Assembly: GCF_013359905.1 (NCBI RefSeq)
Contig: NZ_JABMCC010000121.1
Span: 682,001-746,000, forward strand
DNA: 64,000 bases
Reading direction: 5' to 3'
Origin: Paenibacillus taichungensis
GTDB taxonomy: Bacteria > Bacillota > Bacilli > Paenibacillales > Paenibacillaceae
The notes beneath the pieces were generated by a model. That model was not told the DNA's origin, made no database searches, and was given only the letters and a program-made list of their open reading frames with translations. The position numbers and the translations under genes were made by a program. This document shows positions 34,949-44,669 of this stretch, piece by piece (positions within the stretch are counted from its first letter, which is position 1; the number at the start of each line of letters is the position of its first letter).

Positions 34949-36574
34949 ATGACGCTCAAAAAGTGGGGGAGTATCGCTCTGGTTTGTATGATGTCCGTTT
35001 CGATGCTGGCCGGGTGCAGTACTAAGGATGCAGATTCGGGAAGTAGCAAGGATAAAGGAGCTGCCAATGGCAAAGTCAATGCGAGCGGATTTCCGATCGT
35101 AAATGACACCATTACAGTGAGCGGATTTGCCGGAAAGTTTTTTGCCAATGCAGACTGGAACGATCTCAGACTCTGGAAAGAGTATGAGAAGATGTCCAAT
35201 GTTCATATCCAGTGGGATACGGTGCAGAAGGATAATTTGAAGGAAAAACGCAATCTCCTGCTGGCAGGCGGCGCTTACCCGGAGCTGTTCTATGCCTCGG
35301 CGTTTTCCAGATCGGATCTGCTGAAATACGGCAAGCAGGGCGCATTTATTCCTCTGAATGATCTGATCGACCAATACGCGCCTAACTTTAAGGCTCTAAT
35401 GAAGAAGTATCCGGTTATTGGCAAAGGGATTACGATGCCGGATGGTAACATATATGGGCTGCCAACCTTGTATGATCCGGAATTCAAGTCGGTTCTGTAT
35501 GGAACACCTTGGTTGAAGAAAGAGTGGCTTGATAAATTAGGTTTGCAGGAACCGCAGACATTAGATGACTTCTATACTATGTTGAAAGCATTTAAAGAGA
35601 AGGACCCGAACGGCAACGGGCAAAAGGACGAGATTGCTTGGGGCGGTGTGGGAACGAATGGTGTGGTGAACTACCTGCGAGGTTCATTTGGGTTGAATAA
35701 TCATGGCACCTCCAACATTAACATTGATACAGATCCTCAGACGGATAAAGTACGCTTTATTCCAACCGACCCCCAATACAAGGAGCTGCTGCAGTTCGTG
35801 AATAAGCTCTACAAGGACGGATTGCTCGAGCAGGACATTGTATCTGTTAAGAGTACCGAAGTGGATGCTAAAGGTATGGAAGGCCTGATCGGAGTCGTTG
35901 ATAATGTCGATCCGGTTGCGATATACAATCAGCAAGGTTATGTTGGCATGCCAGTACTGAAGGGGCCTCATGGAGATCAGACATACAATGCCTATGGTTC
36001 TCCACTCGGTAATATCGGGATGTTCGTACTTACAGATAAAGCCCAAAACCCAGAGGCGATGATCCGCTGGATGGATTATTTCTACAGCGATGAGGGCATT
36101 AAGACGTTCTTCATGGGATGGAAAGATGAGACGTATAAAGAAGACCCAGACGGTAACGTAGACTATGTCGACAATATCAAAAACAACCCGGATGGTCTTA
36201 ATCTAGACCAGGCGGTAGGTCAATACCTGATTTGGCCGGGTGGATACTACCCTGGTTTTGTGAAGCAGAAATACTTCAAGGGTGCTGAAGGTCTGCCAAC
36301 TTCGGTTGATAATGCGAAAAAAGCAGAGTCTCACATCTTACCACAAGATCAAATTTGGCCTCCATTTAATTTCACGCAGGAAGAACAACGGGATCTGACC
36401 ACTTTCCAGACGGATATTGAAACGTATGTAGATGAAATGCGTGACAAATTCATTACTGGAAATGAATCCTTTGACAATTGGGATCAGTATGTGGCAGCTC
36501 TCCAAAAGATGGGCGTAGAACGATATGTAGCCATCTATCAATCAGCAGCAGACCGTTATACCCAAGCGGATTAG
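34949..36574 (+). CDS. Extracellular sugar-binding lipoprotein (LplA type)
   Basis: A 541-residue lipoprotein with lipobox LAGC (Cys23), then a Ser/Asp/Gly linker and a family 1 solute-binding domain (SGFAGKFFANADWNDLRLWKEYEKMSNVHIQWDTV). Length of about 540 is typical of the long LplA/YtcQ-type proteins that bind oligosaccharides such as oligogalacturonides. AAGGGAGG precedes ATG 34949. Confidence 0.93.
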   Translation: MTLKKWGSIALVCMMSVSMLAGCSTKDADSGSSKDKGAANGKVNASGFPIVNDTITVSGFAGKFFANADWNDLRLWKEYEKMSNVHIQWDTVQKDNLKEKRNLLLAGGAYPELFYASAFSRSDLLKYGKQGAFIPLNDLIDQYAPNFKALMKKYPVIGKGITMPDGNIYGLPTLYDPEFKSVLYGTPWLKKEWLDKLGLQEPQTLDDFYTMLKAFKEKDPNGNGQKDEIAWGGVGTNGVVNYLRGSFGLNNHGTSNINIDTDPQTDKVRFIPTDPQYKELLQFVNKLYKDGLLEQDIVSVKSTEVDAKGMEGLIGVVDNVDPVAIYNQQGYVGMPVLKGPHGDQTYNAYGSPLGNIGMFVLTDKAQNPEAMIRWMDYFYSDEGIKTFFMGWKDETYKEDPDGNVDYVDNIKNNPDGLNLDQAVGQYLIWPGGYYPGFVKQKYFKGAEGLPTSVDNAKKAESHILPQDQIWPPFNFTQEEQRDLTTFQTDIETYVDEMRDKFITGNESFDNWDQYVAALQKMGVERYVAIYQSAADRYTQAD

Positions 36575-36617
36575 AAGGTTCATCCGTAGATTTCAGATCA
36601 TAAAGGAGTGAACAAAT

Positions 36618-37895
36618 ATGAGTCAACTGAAAGCAGTCCTGATTGGAGCAGGTGCGAGGGGAGCGGGTGGCTATGCACCCTATGCACTTGATTATCCGCA
36701 TGAGCTTACCTTCATTGCGGTTGCCGAAGCCGATCCAGTGAGAAGAGCAAGATTTGCTGAGAAGCACGGGATTCCGCCGGAACACTGTTATGAGACTTGG
36801 GAGCCCCTGTTGGCTGAACCTAAGCTGGCTGATATTGCGGTTATTTGTACACAGGACAGAATGCATTATGGTCCAACGATGCAGGCTTTAGATAAGAAGT
36901 ATCATGTTATGCTGGAGAAGCCAATGTCACCTGATCCGAAGGAATGTCTTGAGATGGAACAAGCGGCCAGAGATAATGATCGGCTGCTGACGATCTGCCA
37001 TGTGCTGCGGTACACACCGTTCTGGAATACAATCAAGAAGGTGATACAAGAAGGACGTATCGGAGAAATTGTCTCCATTCAGTTGAATGAGAATGTGGGT
37101 TACTGGCATATTGCCCACAGCTTCGTGCGGGGAAATTGGAACAATTCTAACACATCCAGCCCGATGATCCTGTCCAAGTCATGCCATGATATGGACGTAT
37201 TATCCTGGCTCGTGGATCAGCCTTGCCTTAAGGTCAGTTCGTTCGGATCTCTTAAACATTTTCATGAAGGCAATGCACCGGAAGGTTCCGCTGACCGATG
37301 CTTGGATTGTGCTGTAGAACCAACCTGTGCGTATTCTGCACCAAGATTTTATTTGAGTGACCAGTTCAGGGGTTGGGCAGGACATTTTACACAGGAGCTG
37401 ACGAAAACGAATATCATACAGGGTTTACGTGATACCGATTACGGCCGGTGTGTATACCGTAGTGACAATAATGTGGTAGATCATCAGGTTGTGAATATGG
37501 AATTTGACGGTGGAGCTACGGCTATGTTCAGTATGTGCGGCTTTACATTTGAGCAGGAACGTAGAATCCAGATCATGGGGACGAAAGGAGAACTTCGCGG
37601 TGAGGAAGATCAAATTACGGTGTACGACTTTTTGACACATCAAAAAACAGAAATCACAATCCCTTCTCAAACCAGTGGCCATGGTGGGGGAGACAGCGGC
37701 ATTGTGAGAAATTTTCTGAATGAGGTGCGTCACTATAACGGCCAGGAGAGCCTGACATCGACATCGGCTGCAGCTTCCGTCCGGAGCCATCTGATCGCAT
37801 TCGCAGCTGAAAAGTCGCGGCTGAACGGGGGCGAGTCTATCGATTTGAATGAATATGCCCGTCAGCTTATGGTGAAGGAAGAGCTATCTAAATAA
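36618..37895 (+). CDS. Gfo/Idh/MocA-family oxidoreductase
   Basis: A 425-residue NAD(P)-dependent sugar oxidoreductase. The Rossmann opening is VLIGAGARGAGGYAPYAL and the catalytic-type EKPMSPD (MLEKPMSPDPKECLEMEQAA) follows near residue 100. It lies 44 nt after the binding protein, with AAGGAG upstream, so it probably oxidises or epimerises the imported sugar. A Cys-rich loop (CLDCAVEPTC) suggests an additional metal site, known in some family members. Confidence 0.9.
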   Translation: MSQLKAVLIGAGARGAGGYAPYALDYPHELTFIAVAEADPVRRARFAEKHGIPPEHCYETWEPLLAEPKLADIAVICTQDRMHYGPTMQALDKKYHVMLEKPMSPDPKECLEMEQAARDNDRLLTICHVLRYTPFWNTIKKVIQEGRIGEIVSIQLNENVGYWHIAHSFVRGNWNNSNTSSPMILSKSCHDMDVLSWLVDQPCLKVSSFGSLKHFHEGNAPEGSADRCLDCAVEPTCAYSAPRFYLSDQFRGWAGHFTQELTKTNIIQGLRDTDYGRCVYRSDNNVVDHQVVNMEFDGGATAMFSMCGFTFEQERRIQIMGTKGELRGEEDQITVYDFLTHQKTEITIPSQTSGHGGGDSGIVRNFLNEVRHYNGQESLTSTSAAASVRSHLIAFAAEKSRLNGGESIDLNEYARQLMVKEELSK

Positions 37896-37909
37896 TCAGC
37901 AGTGTATCG

Positions 37910-37960
37910 ATAAGCTGCCCCTCAAGGTATGAATATATTTTGAGGGACGGCTTTTTTTGT
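37910..37960 (+). terminator. Rho-independent terminator
   Basis: GCTGCCCCTCAA pairs with TTGAGGGACGGC (some mismatch), followed by T7. Ends the first sugar operon. The remaining 250 nt to 38215 hold no supported gene. Confidence 0.8.
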
Positions 37961-38172
37961 TCGTTTGGGGTTCGAGAGTTTTCTTCACGGACCTTCAATA
38001 CCATCGCATCCACTAAGATAAACGGGAATCGGCTGTCGACTTAGGGCCAGTTATTCCATGACCCTACCAGGGGGTCTAACTGTAAGGAGAGGTCTGACAC
38101 AATAGACTTGGAAAACGCCATGCCACAGAAGTTCGCCGGTAATCTGAGTAACTTTGCGAATTACTTCTTGTG

Positions 38173-38197
38173 TAATATACTTAGTATACTAATATTA
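38173..38197 (+). promoter_or_regulatory. Palindromic operator upstream of the GntR/LacI regulator
   Basis: TAATATACTTAGTATACTAATATTA is near-palindromic and lies 19 nt before the regulator start. A near-copy (TAATATACTTAGTATAATTAG) occurs at 39560 before the transporter operon, so one repressor probably binds both. Confidence 0.7.
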
Positions 38198-38215
38198 TGA
38201 TGTCAGGGTGGTTTT

Positions 38216-39343
38216 GTGGAATTGCATTTATACGAGCAGATATATGTCTCTATTGTACAAGAGATTAAAGAAGGTCGATTAAAAGAAGGAGACCGAGTCT
38301 CTTCTGAAAAAGAGTTGGCTGAAAAATTTGGCGTCAGTCGTATTACATCTAAAAAGGCTTTGGAGAAATTAGCAGATTCTGGGGTTATTAAACGAATACA
38401 AGGAAAAGGCTCATATGTGTCCGATGGTATTATTGGAGAACAACAAGAACCGAAGCACTATTCAGAGGTAAAAACGACCTTGGTGCCTGAGGATGATAAG
38501 CAGTTGATCGGTTTTATTATACCGAATTTTTCTGACGAGTTTGGCCTACAACTTCTTAGATCGATGGAAAAGCGGAGTGCTGAGCATAATTATCAACTCA
38601 TTATTAAGCGAACTTGCGGGGATCGGGATGAGGAAAAACGCGCGATCGACTTATTTATTGGTTTGGGCATCAAAGGATTAATGGTGACCCCCATTCATGG
38701 TCAACACTATAATTCGGAGCTGCTTCGACTTGTATTAGATCGGTTTCCAATTGTTTTGGTCGATAGATATCTAAAAGGAATTCCGGTTTGTTCGGTATAC
38801 ACAGACAATAAGAAAGCAGCCATGGATCTTACGCGTCATCTGATTAGCAAAGGTCATAAAAAAATTGCCTTTTTATCTCCGCCGGAAGAGAACACGTCAA
38901 CATTGGAGGAAAGGCTGCTCGGATATACGTTTGCCTTCACCCAAGAAGGAATGAACTTGAACAAAGATTATGTATTGACGAACTTGAAGGGCACCCTTCC
39001 CATGAACATAAACGGAACAGCGATTGAAAGTGATAAAGAAACAGTAAAGCATTTTTTGAAACAAAACCCTGATGTAAAGGCGTTCGTCGCGTCGGAATTT
39101 CTAATAGCTACCATGCTGGCTCAAGTCATCCACTCGATGGGGAAATCTCTGGAGGAATTTGAGATTGTTTGTTTCGACTCCCTGAACGATCACTTAGGTC
39201 AACCCATCTTCACACATATTAAGCAGGATGAGAATCAGATGGGTGAATTGGCAGTGGATATGCTAATCTCTCAGTTGCATGGAACAGCAGTTCCCGAGCT
39301 GAACATCATTGAACATCGTATGGTCGTGAAAAATAACAGGTAG
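38216..39343 (+). CDS. GntR-type HTH fused to LacI-type ligand domain, transcriptional regulator (AraR-like)
   Basis: A 375-residue regulator. The N-terminal 70 residues are a GntR winged helix (LYEQIYVSIVQEIKEGRLKEGDRVSSEKELAEKFGVSRITSKKALEKLADSGVIKRIQGKGSYV); the rest is a LacI/GalR-type sugar-binding domain (IGFIIPNFSDEFGLQLLRSMEKRS...HKKIAFLSPPEE). This fusion is known from AraR. GTG 38216 follows GTCAGGGTGG. The two operator copies point to autoregulation and repression of the next ABC operon. Confidence 0.93.
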   Translation: MELHLYEQIYVSIVQEIKEGRLKEGDRVSSEKELAEKFGVSRITSKKALEKLADSGVIKRIQGKGSYVSDGIIGEQQEPKHYSEVKTTLVPEDDKQLIGFIIPNFSDEFGLQLLRSMEKRSAEHNYQLIIKRTCGDRDEEKRAIDLFIGLGIKGLMVTPIHGQHYNSELLRLVLDRFPIVLVDRYLKGIPVCSVYTDNKKAAMDLTRHLISKGHKKIAFLSPPEENTSTLEERLLGYTFAFTQEGMNLNKDYVLTNLKGTLPMNINGTAIESDKETVKHFLKQNPDVKAFVASEFLIATMLAQVIHSMGKSLEEFEIVCFDSLNDHLGQPIFTHIKQDENQMGELAVDMLISQLHGTAVPELNIIEHRMVVKNNR

Positions 39344-39387
39344 GGTTAATACAAGCGCAGCTCAACAAAAGCAAGCATATTGTTCAA

Positions 39388-39430
39388 GGTGTCGAGAAGT
39401 CCCCGGGGGCTTATCGGCACCTTTTTTGAT
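39388..39430 (+). terminator. Rho-independent terminator
   Basis: AAGGTGTCGA pairs with the ...GGCACCTT side, enclosing a CCCCGGGGG core, followed by T6. Confidence 0.85.
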
Positions 39431-39535
39431 ATCAGAAATGAAACTTTGAAGCATGGACTTTCCTGACCTGATATCGCAAGAAAAACTTCTTCTAGACGCG
39501 GTCTGTCTTCTGTGAAGTATGTCGTAATATTGCAA

Positions 39536-39584
39536 TTGACATGCTTCGTAATGTCATATTAATATACTTAGTATAATTAGTATA
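39536..39584 (+). promoter_or_regulatory. Promoter with overlapping operator of the second sugar operon
   Basis: TTGACA at 39536 and TAATAT at 39560 are 18 nt apart; the palindrome TAATATACTTAGTATAATTAG starts at the -10, so repressor binding would block polymerase. A 170-nt leader follows before the binding-protein gene. Confidence 0.65.
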
Positions 39585-39754
39585 GCCAGCAGGATTCTTA
39601 TAACCAATTCACTTTGTTCATCATTTTCTGATTTGAATAGTTCATATCACCAGTCTTGTTAGCGCTTACATAAAATGTGGATTGATCAGAAAATGGAGTG
39701 GATTTTATAGGAATTCAAGTTAAACTAATTAATTTAACTTAAGGGGGACTTTGA

Positions 39755-41056
39755 ATGAGGAGATCCAAAAAATTCGCATTTCCAATTCTTGTTTACTTTC
39801 TGGCTATGTCACTACTTGTAACCGCTTGCTCAACGAAGGGAGACTCAAGTGATCAGGCCGGAGAGGGGAATACAACGGTTACGATGTGGCATGGTCTTAC
39901 CTCCATTGATTTAGATAATTTAAATAAAGTCGTGAAGGCATTTGAAGAGAAAAACTCTACCATCAAAATGAAATTGGTTTATACAGAATCCAGCGAGGGA
40001 TCCGATCAGAAGCTGCTAACTGCAGTCGCAGGCGGCAATCCTCCTGACGTTGCACTTTTCGACCGTTTTAAGGTCGGTACTTGGGCTGCACAAGGTTCTC
40101 TGACTGACTTATCCTCGATGGCAGCAGAATCTGGAATTCTTAAGGAAATGTATTATCCATTTGCTTGGGAGGAGTCCAGTTATCAAGGAAAGCTTTATGC
40201 AATGCCGATGGATACGGACTCTCGCCTGCTATTTTACAATAAGGATCATTTCACAGAAGTAGGGCTCGATCCCAACAAACCACCACAAACGATCGCCGAG
40301 CTTGAAGCGGCCGCCGAAAAGTTAACCATTAAGGAAGGTAAACGTTTCAAACGGATCGGGTTCATCCCATGGTATTCGCAAGGATGGCTGTATACTTGGG
40401 GATGGGCATTTGGAGGAGAATTCCAGGACGCTGCCACTGGCAAAATTACCGCAAATGATCCTAAAGTCGTTGAAGCCCTACAATGGATGACCGACTTTGG
40501 CAAAAAATACAATGTCGAGGATATTGCCGGATTCACAAGCGCAGCTGGCACGGAGGAAATGGATCCGTTCATTTCCGGTCAAGTCAGCATGAAGATAAGT
40601 GGAAACTTTACGGTGAAGGGTATCGAAAAATTTAAGCCGGATTTAAATTACGGTGTTGCACCAATACCGACCCCTACAGGTACTAATTTTACGACATGGT
40701 CGGGAGGCGGGTCCGCTATTATCCCTAAAGGCGCCAAGAACGTCGCTGCTGCTTGGAAATTCCTCGAATTCTTAGGGAAAGAAGAGGGGCAAACGTTATT
40801 AAACGCTGACTCTCAAATTTCCGTTATCGATTCGGTAAACGACAAATACGGTTACAAGGACGATCCGATTATGAAGGAATTTATTAATATTTTGCCCAAT
40901 TCACACAATCGCCCGGTTATTCCTGAAGGACAGCTGTTGTGGAATGAGTTAGCTTCCGCTACGGAAAAGGCTACCCGCGGTAACGGTACTCCAAAAGAGA
41001 ACCTGGATAGAGTAACAGAGACTATTAATAAGGCTTTAGAAAAATACGACAAATAG
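39755..41056 (+). CDS. Extracellular sugar-binding lipoprotein (family 1)
   Basis: A 433-residue lipoprotein with lipobox VTAC (Cys25) and the domain start TVTMWHGLTSIDLDNLNKVVKAFEEKN. Length and the W-rich ligand region (GWAFGGEFQDA) fit MalE/UgpB-type binding proteins. AAGGGGG precedes ATG 39755. Lies directly after the shared operator, so it is first of a three-gene importer operon. Confidence 0.93.
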   Translation: MRRSKKFAFPILVYFLAMSLLVTACSTKGDSSDQAGEGNTTVTMWHGLTSIDLDNLNKVVKAFEEKNSTIKMKLVYTESSEGSDQKLLTAVAGGNPPDVALFDRFKVGTWAAQGSLTDLSSMAAESGILKEMYYPFAWEESSYQGKLYAMPMDTDSRLLFYNKDHFTEVGLDPNKPPQTIAELEAAAEKLTIKEGKRFKRIGFIPWYSQGWLYTWGWAFGGEFQDAATGKITANDPKVVEALQWMTDFGKKYNVEDIAGFTSAAGTEEMDPFISGQVSMKISGNFTVKGIEKFKPDLNYGVAPIPTPTGTNFTTWSGGGSAIIPKGAKNVAAAWKFLEFLGKEEGQTLLNADSQISVIDSVNDKYGYKDDPIMKEFINILPNSHNRPVIPEGQLLWNELASATEKATRGNGTPKENLDRVTETINKALEKYDK

Positions 41057-41128
41057 GGTGCTTGGTAGGCAGGGAGAGAACTCTCTCTCCTTGCCTATTA
41101 ATGAATGACAATTGGAAGGAGAATGCAA

Positions 41129-42064
41129 ATGGCGAAACTGGCCGATTCAGTTCAAGTAAACGCAATTCCATCGGCAAGGAAACGAGCACTCCACAGAACT
41201 AACGTGATTGGGTGGCTGTTTGCTTCACCTTGGGCTATAGGGCTGCTATGCTTTTATGCAATTCCGATGCTAATGTCCATCTACTTCAGCTTCACTACTT
41301 ACAGCATTCTGCAGCCTGGTGAATTTGTCGGAATGAGTAATTATAAAGATCTTTTCCATGATCCTCTGTTTTGGAAATCCATATATAACACGCTTTATTT
41401 CACCGTATTTTTTGTTCCATTAAGTATATTTTTCGGTGTGGCACTCGCTATGATGTTGAATATGAAGGTCAAGGGGATGGCTATATTCAGAACGATCTTT
41501 TTCTTGCCTACACTTGTTCCACAAGTGGCATTGGCTGTTCTGTGGATGTGGTTGTTACATCCAAACTTTGGATTGGTGAACGGGATGTTAGCGAATATCG
41601 GTATCGATGGGCCTTCTTGGCTTGGTGGTGAGTCGTGGTCCAAGCCTTCGCTCATCTTGATGTCGCTTTGGGGTATTGGGCAAGCTGTTGTCATCTACCT
41701 TGCTGGATTAGGAGATATCCCTGATGAGTACTATGAAGCAGCACAAATCGATGGAGCTAACTGGTTTCAGAAAACGAGAAAGGTAACCCTGCCTTTGCTC
41801 ACTCCCGTTATTTTCTACAACCTTGTCATGGGAATGATCGGTGCATTCCAACAGTTTACTCTTCCCTATACGTTGACCAAAGGGCAAGGAACTCCTGCAA
41901 ATTCCATGACTTTTTACGTCATGTATTTATATGAGAACGGATTCAGGTATTTCAAAATGGGTTATGCCTCCGCAATGGCCTGGATCTTATTTATTATCGT
42001 TATGGCATTAACCGGAATTATTTTTATTACGTCTAAACGCTGGGTTCATTATCAAGGGAAATAA
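41129..42064 (+). CDS. Sugar ABC transporter permease (MalF/UgpA type)
   Basis: A 311-residue permease with six helices; EAA loop GLGDIPDEYYEAAQIDGANWFQKTRKVTLPLLTP. Near the start GWLFASPWAIGLLCFYAIPMLMSIYFSF is typical of the family. GGAAGGAG precedes ATG 41129. Confidence 0.93.
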   Translation: MAKLADSVQVNAIPSARKRALHRTNVIGWLFASPWAIGLLCFYAIPMLMSIYFSFTTYSILQPGEFVGMSNYKDLFHDPLFWKSIYNTLYFTVFFVPLSIFFGVALAMMLNMKVKGMAIFRTIFFLPTLVPQVALAVLWMWLLHPNFGLVNGMLANIGIDGPSWLGGESWSKPSLILMSLWGIGQAVVIYLAGLGDIPDEYYEAAQIDGANWFQKTRKVTLPLLTPVIFYNLVMGMIGAFQQFTLPYTLTKGQGTPANSMTFYVMYLYENGFRYFKMGYASAMAWILFIIVMALTGIIFITSKRWVHYQGK

Positions 42065-42081
42065 GGAGGGGGAAGTAAGGG

Positions 42082-42918
42082 ATGAATCCTACCGCTATCA
42101 AAAGAATCAATCGTGCGTTAGCCTATGTATGTCTAATTGTTGCTTCTGCATTTTTCATTATTCCGTTCATTTGGCTGCTCTCCACTTCTCTTAAACCACT
42201 CACACAAATCTTTACATTCCCACCAGAGTGGATTCCGCATCCAATTCTGTGGAGTAATTATTCCCGTGCCGTTGAGTATATCCCTTTCTGGACATATCTG
42301 AAAAACACGGCGATTATAACAATCGTTAGTACGCTGGGTGTGATCATATCCTGTCCCTTGGTTGCCTATAGTTTTGCCAAGTTAGAGTACCGTGGGAGAG
42401 GTATACTTTTCTTTGTTACCCTCGCTGTTATGATGATTCCCGGACAGGTGACGATGATTCCTCTATTCCTGTTGTTTACTAAATTAGGTTGGGTAGGAAC
42501 ACCTCTTCCACTGATTGTACCCCAATTTTTTGGAGTGCCCATTTACATTTTTCTGTTGCGGCAATTTTTCATGGGACTGCCTGATGCCCTGCGCGAAGCG
42601 GGCCGTTTAGACGGCGCTAGTGAGTTCCGTATATATTTACAGATCATGTTTCCACTAGCCAAATCCGCCGTATTAGCCGTGGCATTGTTTCAATTTATGG
42701 GGAGCTGGACTGATTTCATGGGTCCCTTGCTTTATTTAACCAATGAACCATCTTACACGGTTTCGCTCGGATTGCAGCAATTCCAGAGTCAAAAGGGATC
42801 TGAATGGGGTCTATTAATGGCCGTATCCACCTTGATGACATTACCTATTATTGTTTTGTTCTTTTTTCTTCAAAAGACGTTTATTAGCGGCATTACATTT
42901 AGCGGTATAAAGGGTTGA
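42082..42918 (+). CDS. Sugar ABC transporter permease (MalG/UgpE type)
   Basis: A 278-residue permease: IPFIWLLSTSLKPLTQIFTFPPEWIPHP, EAA loop LREAGRLDGASEFRIYLQIMFPLAKS and terminal FFFLQKTFISGITFSGIKG. GGAGGGGG precedes ATG 42082. No ATPase or enzyme gene follows; the next 600 nt are remnants. Confidence 0.93.
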   Translation: MNPTAIKRINRALAYVCLIVASAFFIIPFIWLLSTSLKPLTQIFTFPPEWIPHPILWSNYSRAVEYIPFWTYLKNTAIITIVSTLGVIISCPLVAYSFAKLEYRGRGILFFVTLAVMMIPGQVTMIPLFLLFTKLGWVGTPLPLIVPQFFGVPIYIFLLRQFFMGLPDALREAGRLDGASEFRIYLQIMFPLAKSAVLAVALFQFMGSWTDFMGPLLYLTNEPSYTVSLGLQQFQSQKGSEWGLLMAVSTLMTLPIIVLFFFLQKTFISGITFSGIKG

Positions 42919-42984
42919 ACATCATTTGTATGAATTAAGCTCCAGCGATGCGGAACCAGGGATGTTAGGACGGACCATTTCGCG

Positions 42985-43075
42985 ACATGGATCGGCTGTT
43001 ATGGACCCACAGGCATCAATGGCATTATCGTTTAGATCGCTCAGGCTCTGTTGGCTTGAGAGGCAGCTTATAGAT
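42985..43075 (+). pseudogene. Fragment of a Btr-like AraC/substrate-binding gene
   Basis: This 90-nt stretch is a near-copy of the last 90 nt of the gene ending at 52209: both contain GACATGGATCGGCTGTTATGG and the end GTTGGCTTGAG. It is a 3' end of a related gene, cut off from its body. Confidence 0.7.
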
Positions 43076-43160
43076 GAGGAGAAACATCCAGCTCGCGGGG
43101 CTGTCCCATAAGTCGTAGATGATTAGGCATATCCCCATTATTAAAATTGTAAAATCAAAA

Positions 43161-43222
43161 GAAACCGTTCCTTGGTAAATGGGTGTGCGAGCAACCATAT
43201 ACCAAAAGAGACGGTTTCTTTA
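43161..43222. terminator. Long inverted repeat, probable bidirectional terminator
   Basis: AAGAAACCGT and ACGGTTTCTT flank a 40-nt loop with T-rich flanks. Lies between remnants. Confidence 0.5.
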
Positions 43223-43235
43223 TACATTCAACATA

Positions 43236-43435
43236 CTATGAAAGCTGATCTTTATTTATTTTTCTATCAACAATTTCGATGATGCGGTTGCATCTTTTGG
43301 CGACTTCCATATCATGCGTTACGATAATTGTTCACCCCGGTGAATATTCAGGTTAATGCTATCCAGAGCAAAGGTCTCATGATGTTTACGGCGATATATC
43401 TTTTTGATTTCTCGTAATTGAATTAGTTCTTCCAT
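43236..43435 (-). pseudogene. ABC transporter ATPase remnant with internal deletion
   Basis: The minus strand reads MEELIQLREIKKIYRRKHHETFALDSINLNIHRGE at the start and, in another frame, TIIVTHDMEVAKRCNRIIEIVDRKINKDQLS at the end, which are the N- and C-termini of an ABC ATPase of the MacB/LolD type. Walker A, the signature and Walker B are missing between them, so it is dead. Confidence 0.75.
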
Positions 43436-43514
43436 GACTCCATTCCTCCAATCAATGATTATAGTCGAGTGGACTGGCATAGTTGAATTCAATTGAGAAC
43501 CGTAACAGCACAGC

Positions 43515-43778
43515 TTGGTTAATAACGAACAAATCGTACCGCATGAAGTCTTTCAACTGGTAGAGCAACTAAGAAATGATACAGCAGATCAAAACCGAAT
43601 TTTTGGATGGTATTACAAAAAGAATTGGTATTATGCAACTGGGGAGGCAGGTTGCCATTGCGTTATTGTACCCGAACTGAACGCTGTAGCGGTGCGAATG
43701 TTAAATAAATATACAGAAAATTATGTTTATGACCAAATATCTTTTAATGAAACATTTTATAAGTGCCTTCAATCCTAA
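43515..43778 (+). pseudogene. C-terminal fragment of a serine hydrolase/beta-lactamase-like protein
   Basis: The frame FGWYYKKNWYYATGEAGCHCVIVPELNAVAVRMLNKYTEN matches the last segment of class C-type penicillin-binding hydrolases; no catalytic SxxK or YxN remains. A 3' remnant of 87 residues. Confidence 0.6.
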
Positions 43779-43840
43779 AAGTTTGTAAGTACAAAAATGT
43801 TATCGTTATATAGGAACGGCAAGAATGGAGGGAGAAAAAA

Positions 43841-44010
43841 CATGATACTTGGATTGTATGAGACACATTTACCTGTGAGTAACTTATAGAATTCAATCAA
43901 ATTTTATTCTAAATTAGGATTAGAGCATTGAAAATTCCCGATACAGGGACAAAGCCGTAAATTTTCTATACAGACTTAACTGGTGATGGTGAGGAACTGG
44001 AAAGGTGAAG
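43841..44010 (+). pseudogene. VOC-family gene remnant
   Basis: MILGLYETHLPVSNL then stop, NSIKFYSKLGLEH then stop: the start of a VOC-type protein broken by two stops. A similar start (MILGLYR) lies at about 56995 in the second array. Confidence 0.55.
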
Positions 44011-44090
44011 TCATTACATTAAAAAGATAAATTCCAGGCTAGCTGGAAGTCAATCATCTAATGAAGTCATAACATGTTTTAGGAGGAGTA

Positions 44091-44645
44091 ATGGGGACAG
44101 ACATTTGGTTTTATGTAGAGAAAAGACACTACCGAAGAGAGTATCAATGGACGAATGGCAGCTTTATCGAGATTCCCAAGAGTGAAAAAGAATTGAATGA
44201 TACAGCTCGCTGGGTCAGTGAGGATCGCTGGAAGGTTAATCCTAACTACTACTTGTACCCGGAAGAAAACATTTCTCAACTCATACCGAGTAATCCACAT
44301 CAATTTTATAGAGGGACTAGAAACTATGATTTGTTTAGTATTTTGTCCAATACGAGAAATGATCGCAATCTTAAATTCATATCTGCCCCGCGAGGTCTTC
44401 CCTCTGATCTTTCTCCAGAATTACGCGAAGTTGCATTGGAGAATAAGGATGACTTCTATGACCACAGCTGGCTTCTATTAGAGGAACTATTGCAGTTCAA
44501 TTGGGAAGAGCGCTTTTATTGTGATACGTTCATGGAATACAGAAATGTCAAACAGGTATGTTCCGATTTCATTCTTGAAACTATCCCGAAACTTTCAGCG
44601 TTAGGAGAGTTCAAAGATGTACGGGTGATTTTCTGGTTTGGTTAG
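44091..44645 (+). CDS. Hypothetical protein
   Basis: A 184-residue soluble protein that I do not recognise. It begins GTDIWFYVEKRHYRREYQWTNGSFIEIPK and has a central helical part with many Trp/Tyr and acidic residues (LSPELREVALENKDDFYDHSWLLLEELLQFNWEERFY). AGGAGG precedes ATG 44091. A gene of 159 residues follows 25 nt later in the same direction. Such pairs of orphan acidic proteins are common in toxin-immunity loci, but there is no direct sign. Confidence 0.75.
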   Translation: MGTDIWFYVEKRHYRREYQWTNGSFIEIPKSEKELNDTARWVSEDRWKVNPNYYLYPEENISQLIPSNPHQFYRGTRNYDLFSILSNTRNDRNLKFISAPRGLPSDLSPELREVALENKDDFYDHSWLLLEELLQFNWEERFYCDTFMEYRNVKQVCSDFILETIPKLSALGEFKDVRVIFWFG

Positions 44646-44669
44646 TAAAAGCTAAACATGGAGGATGTT

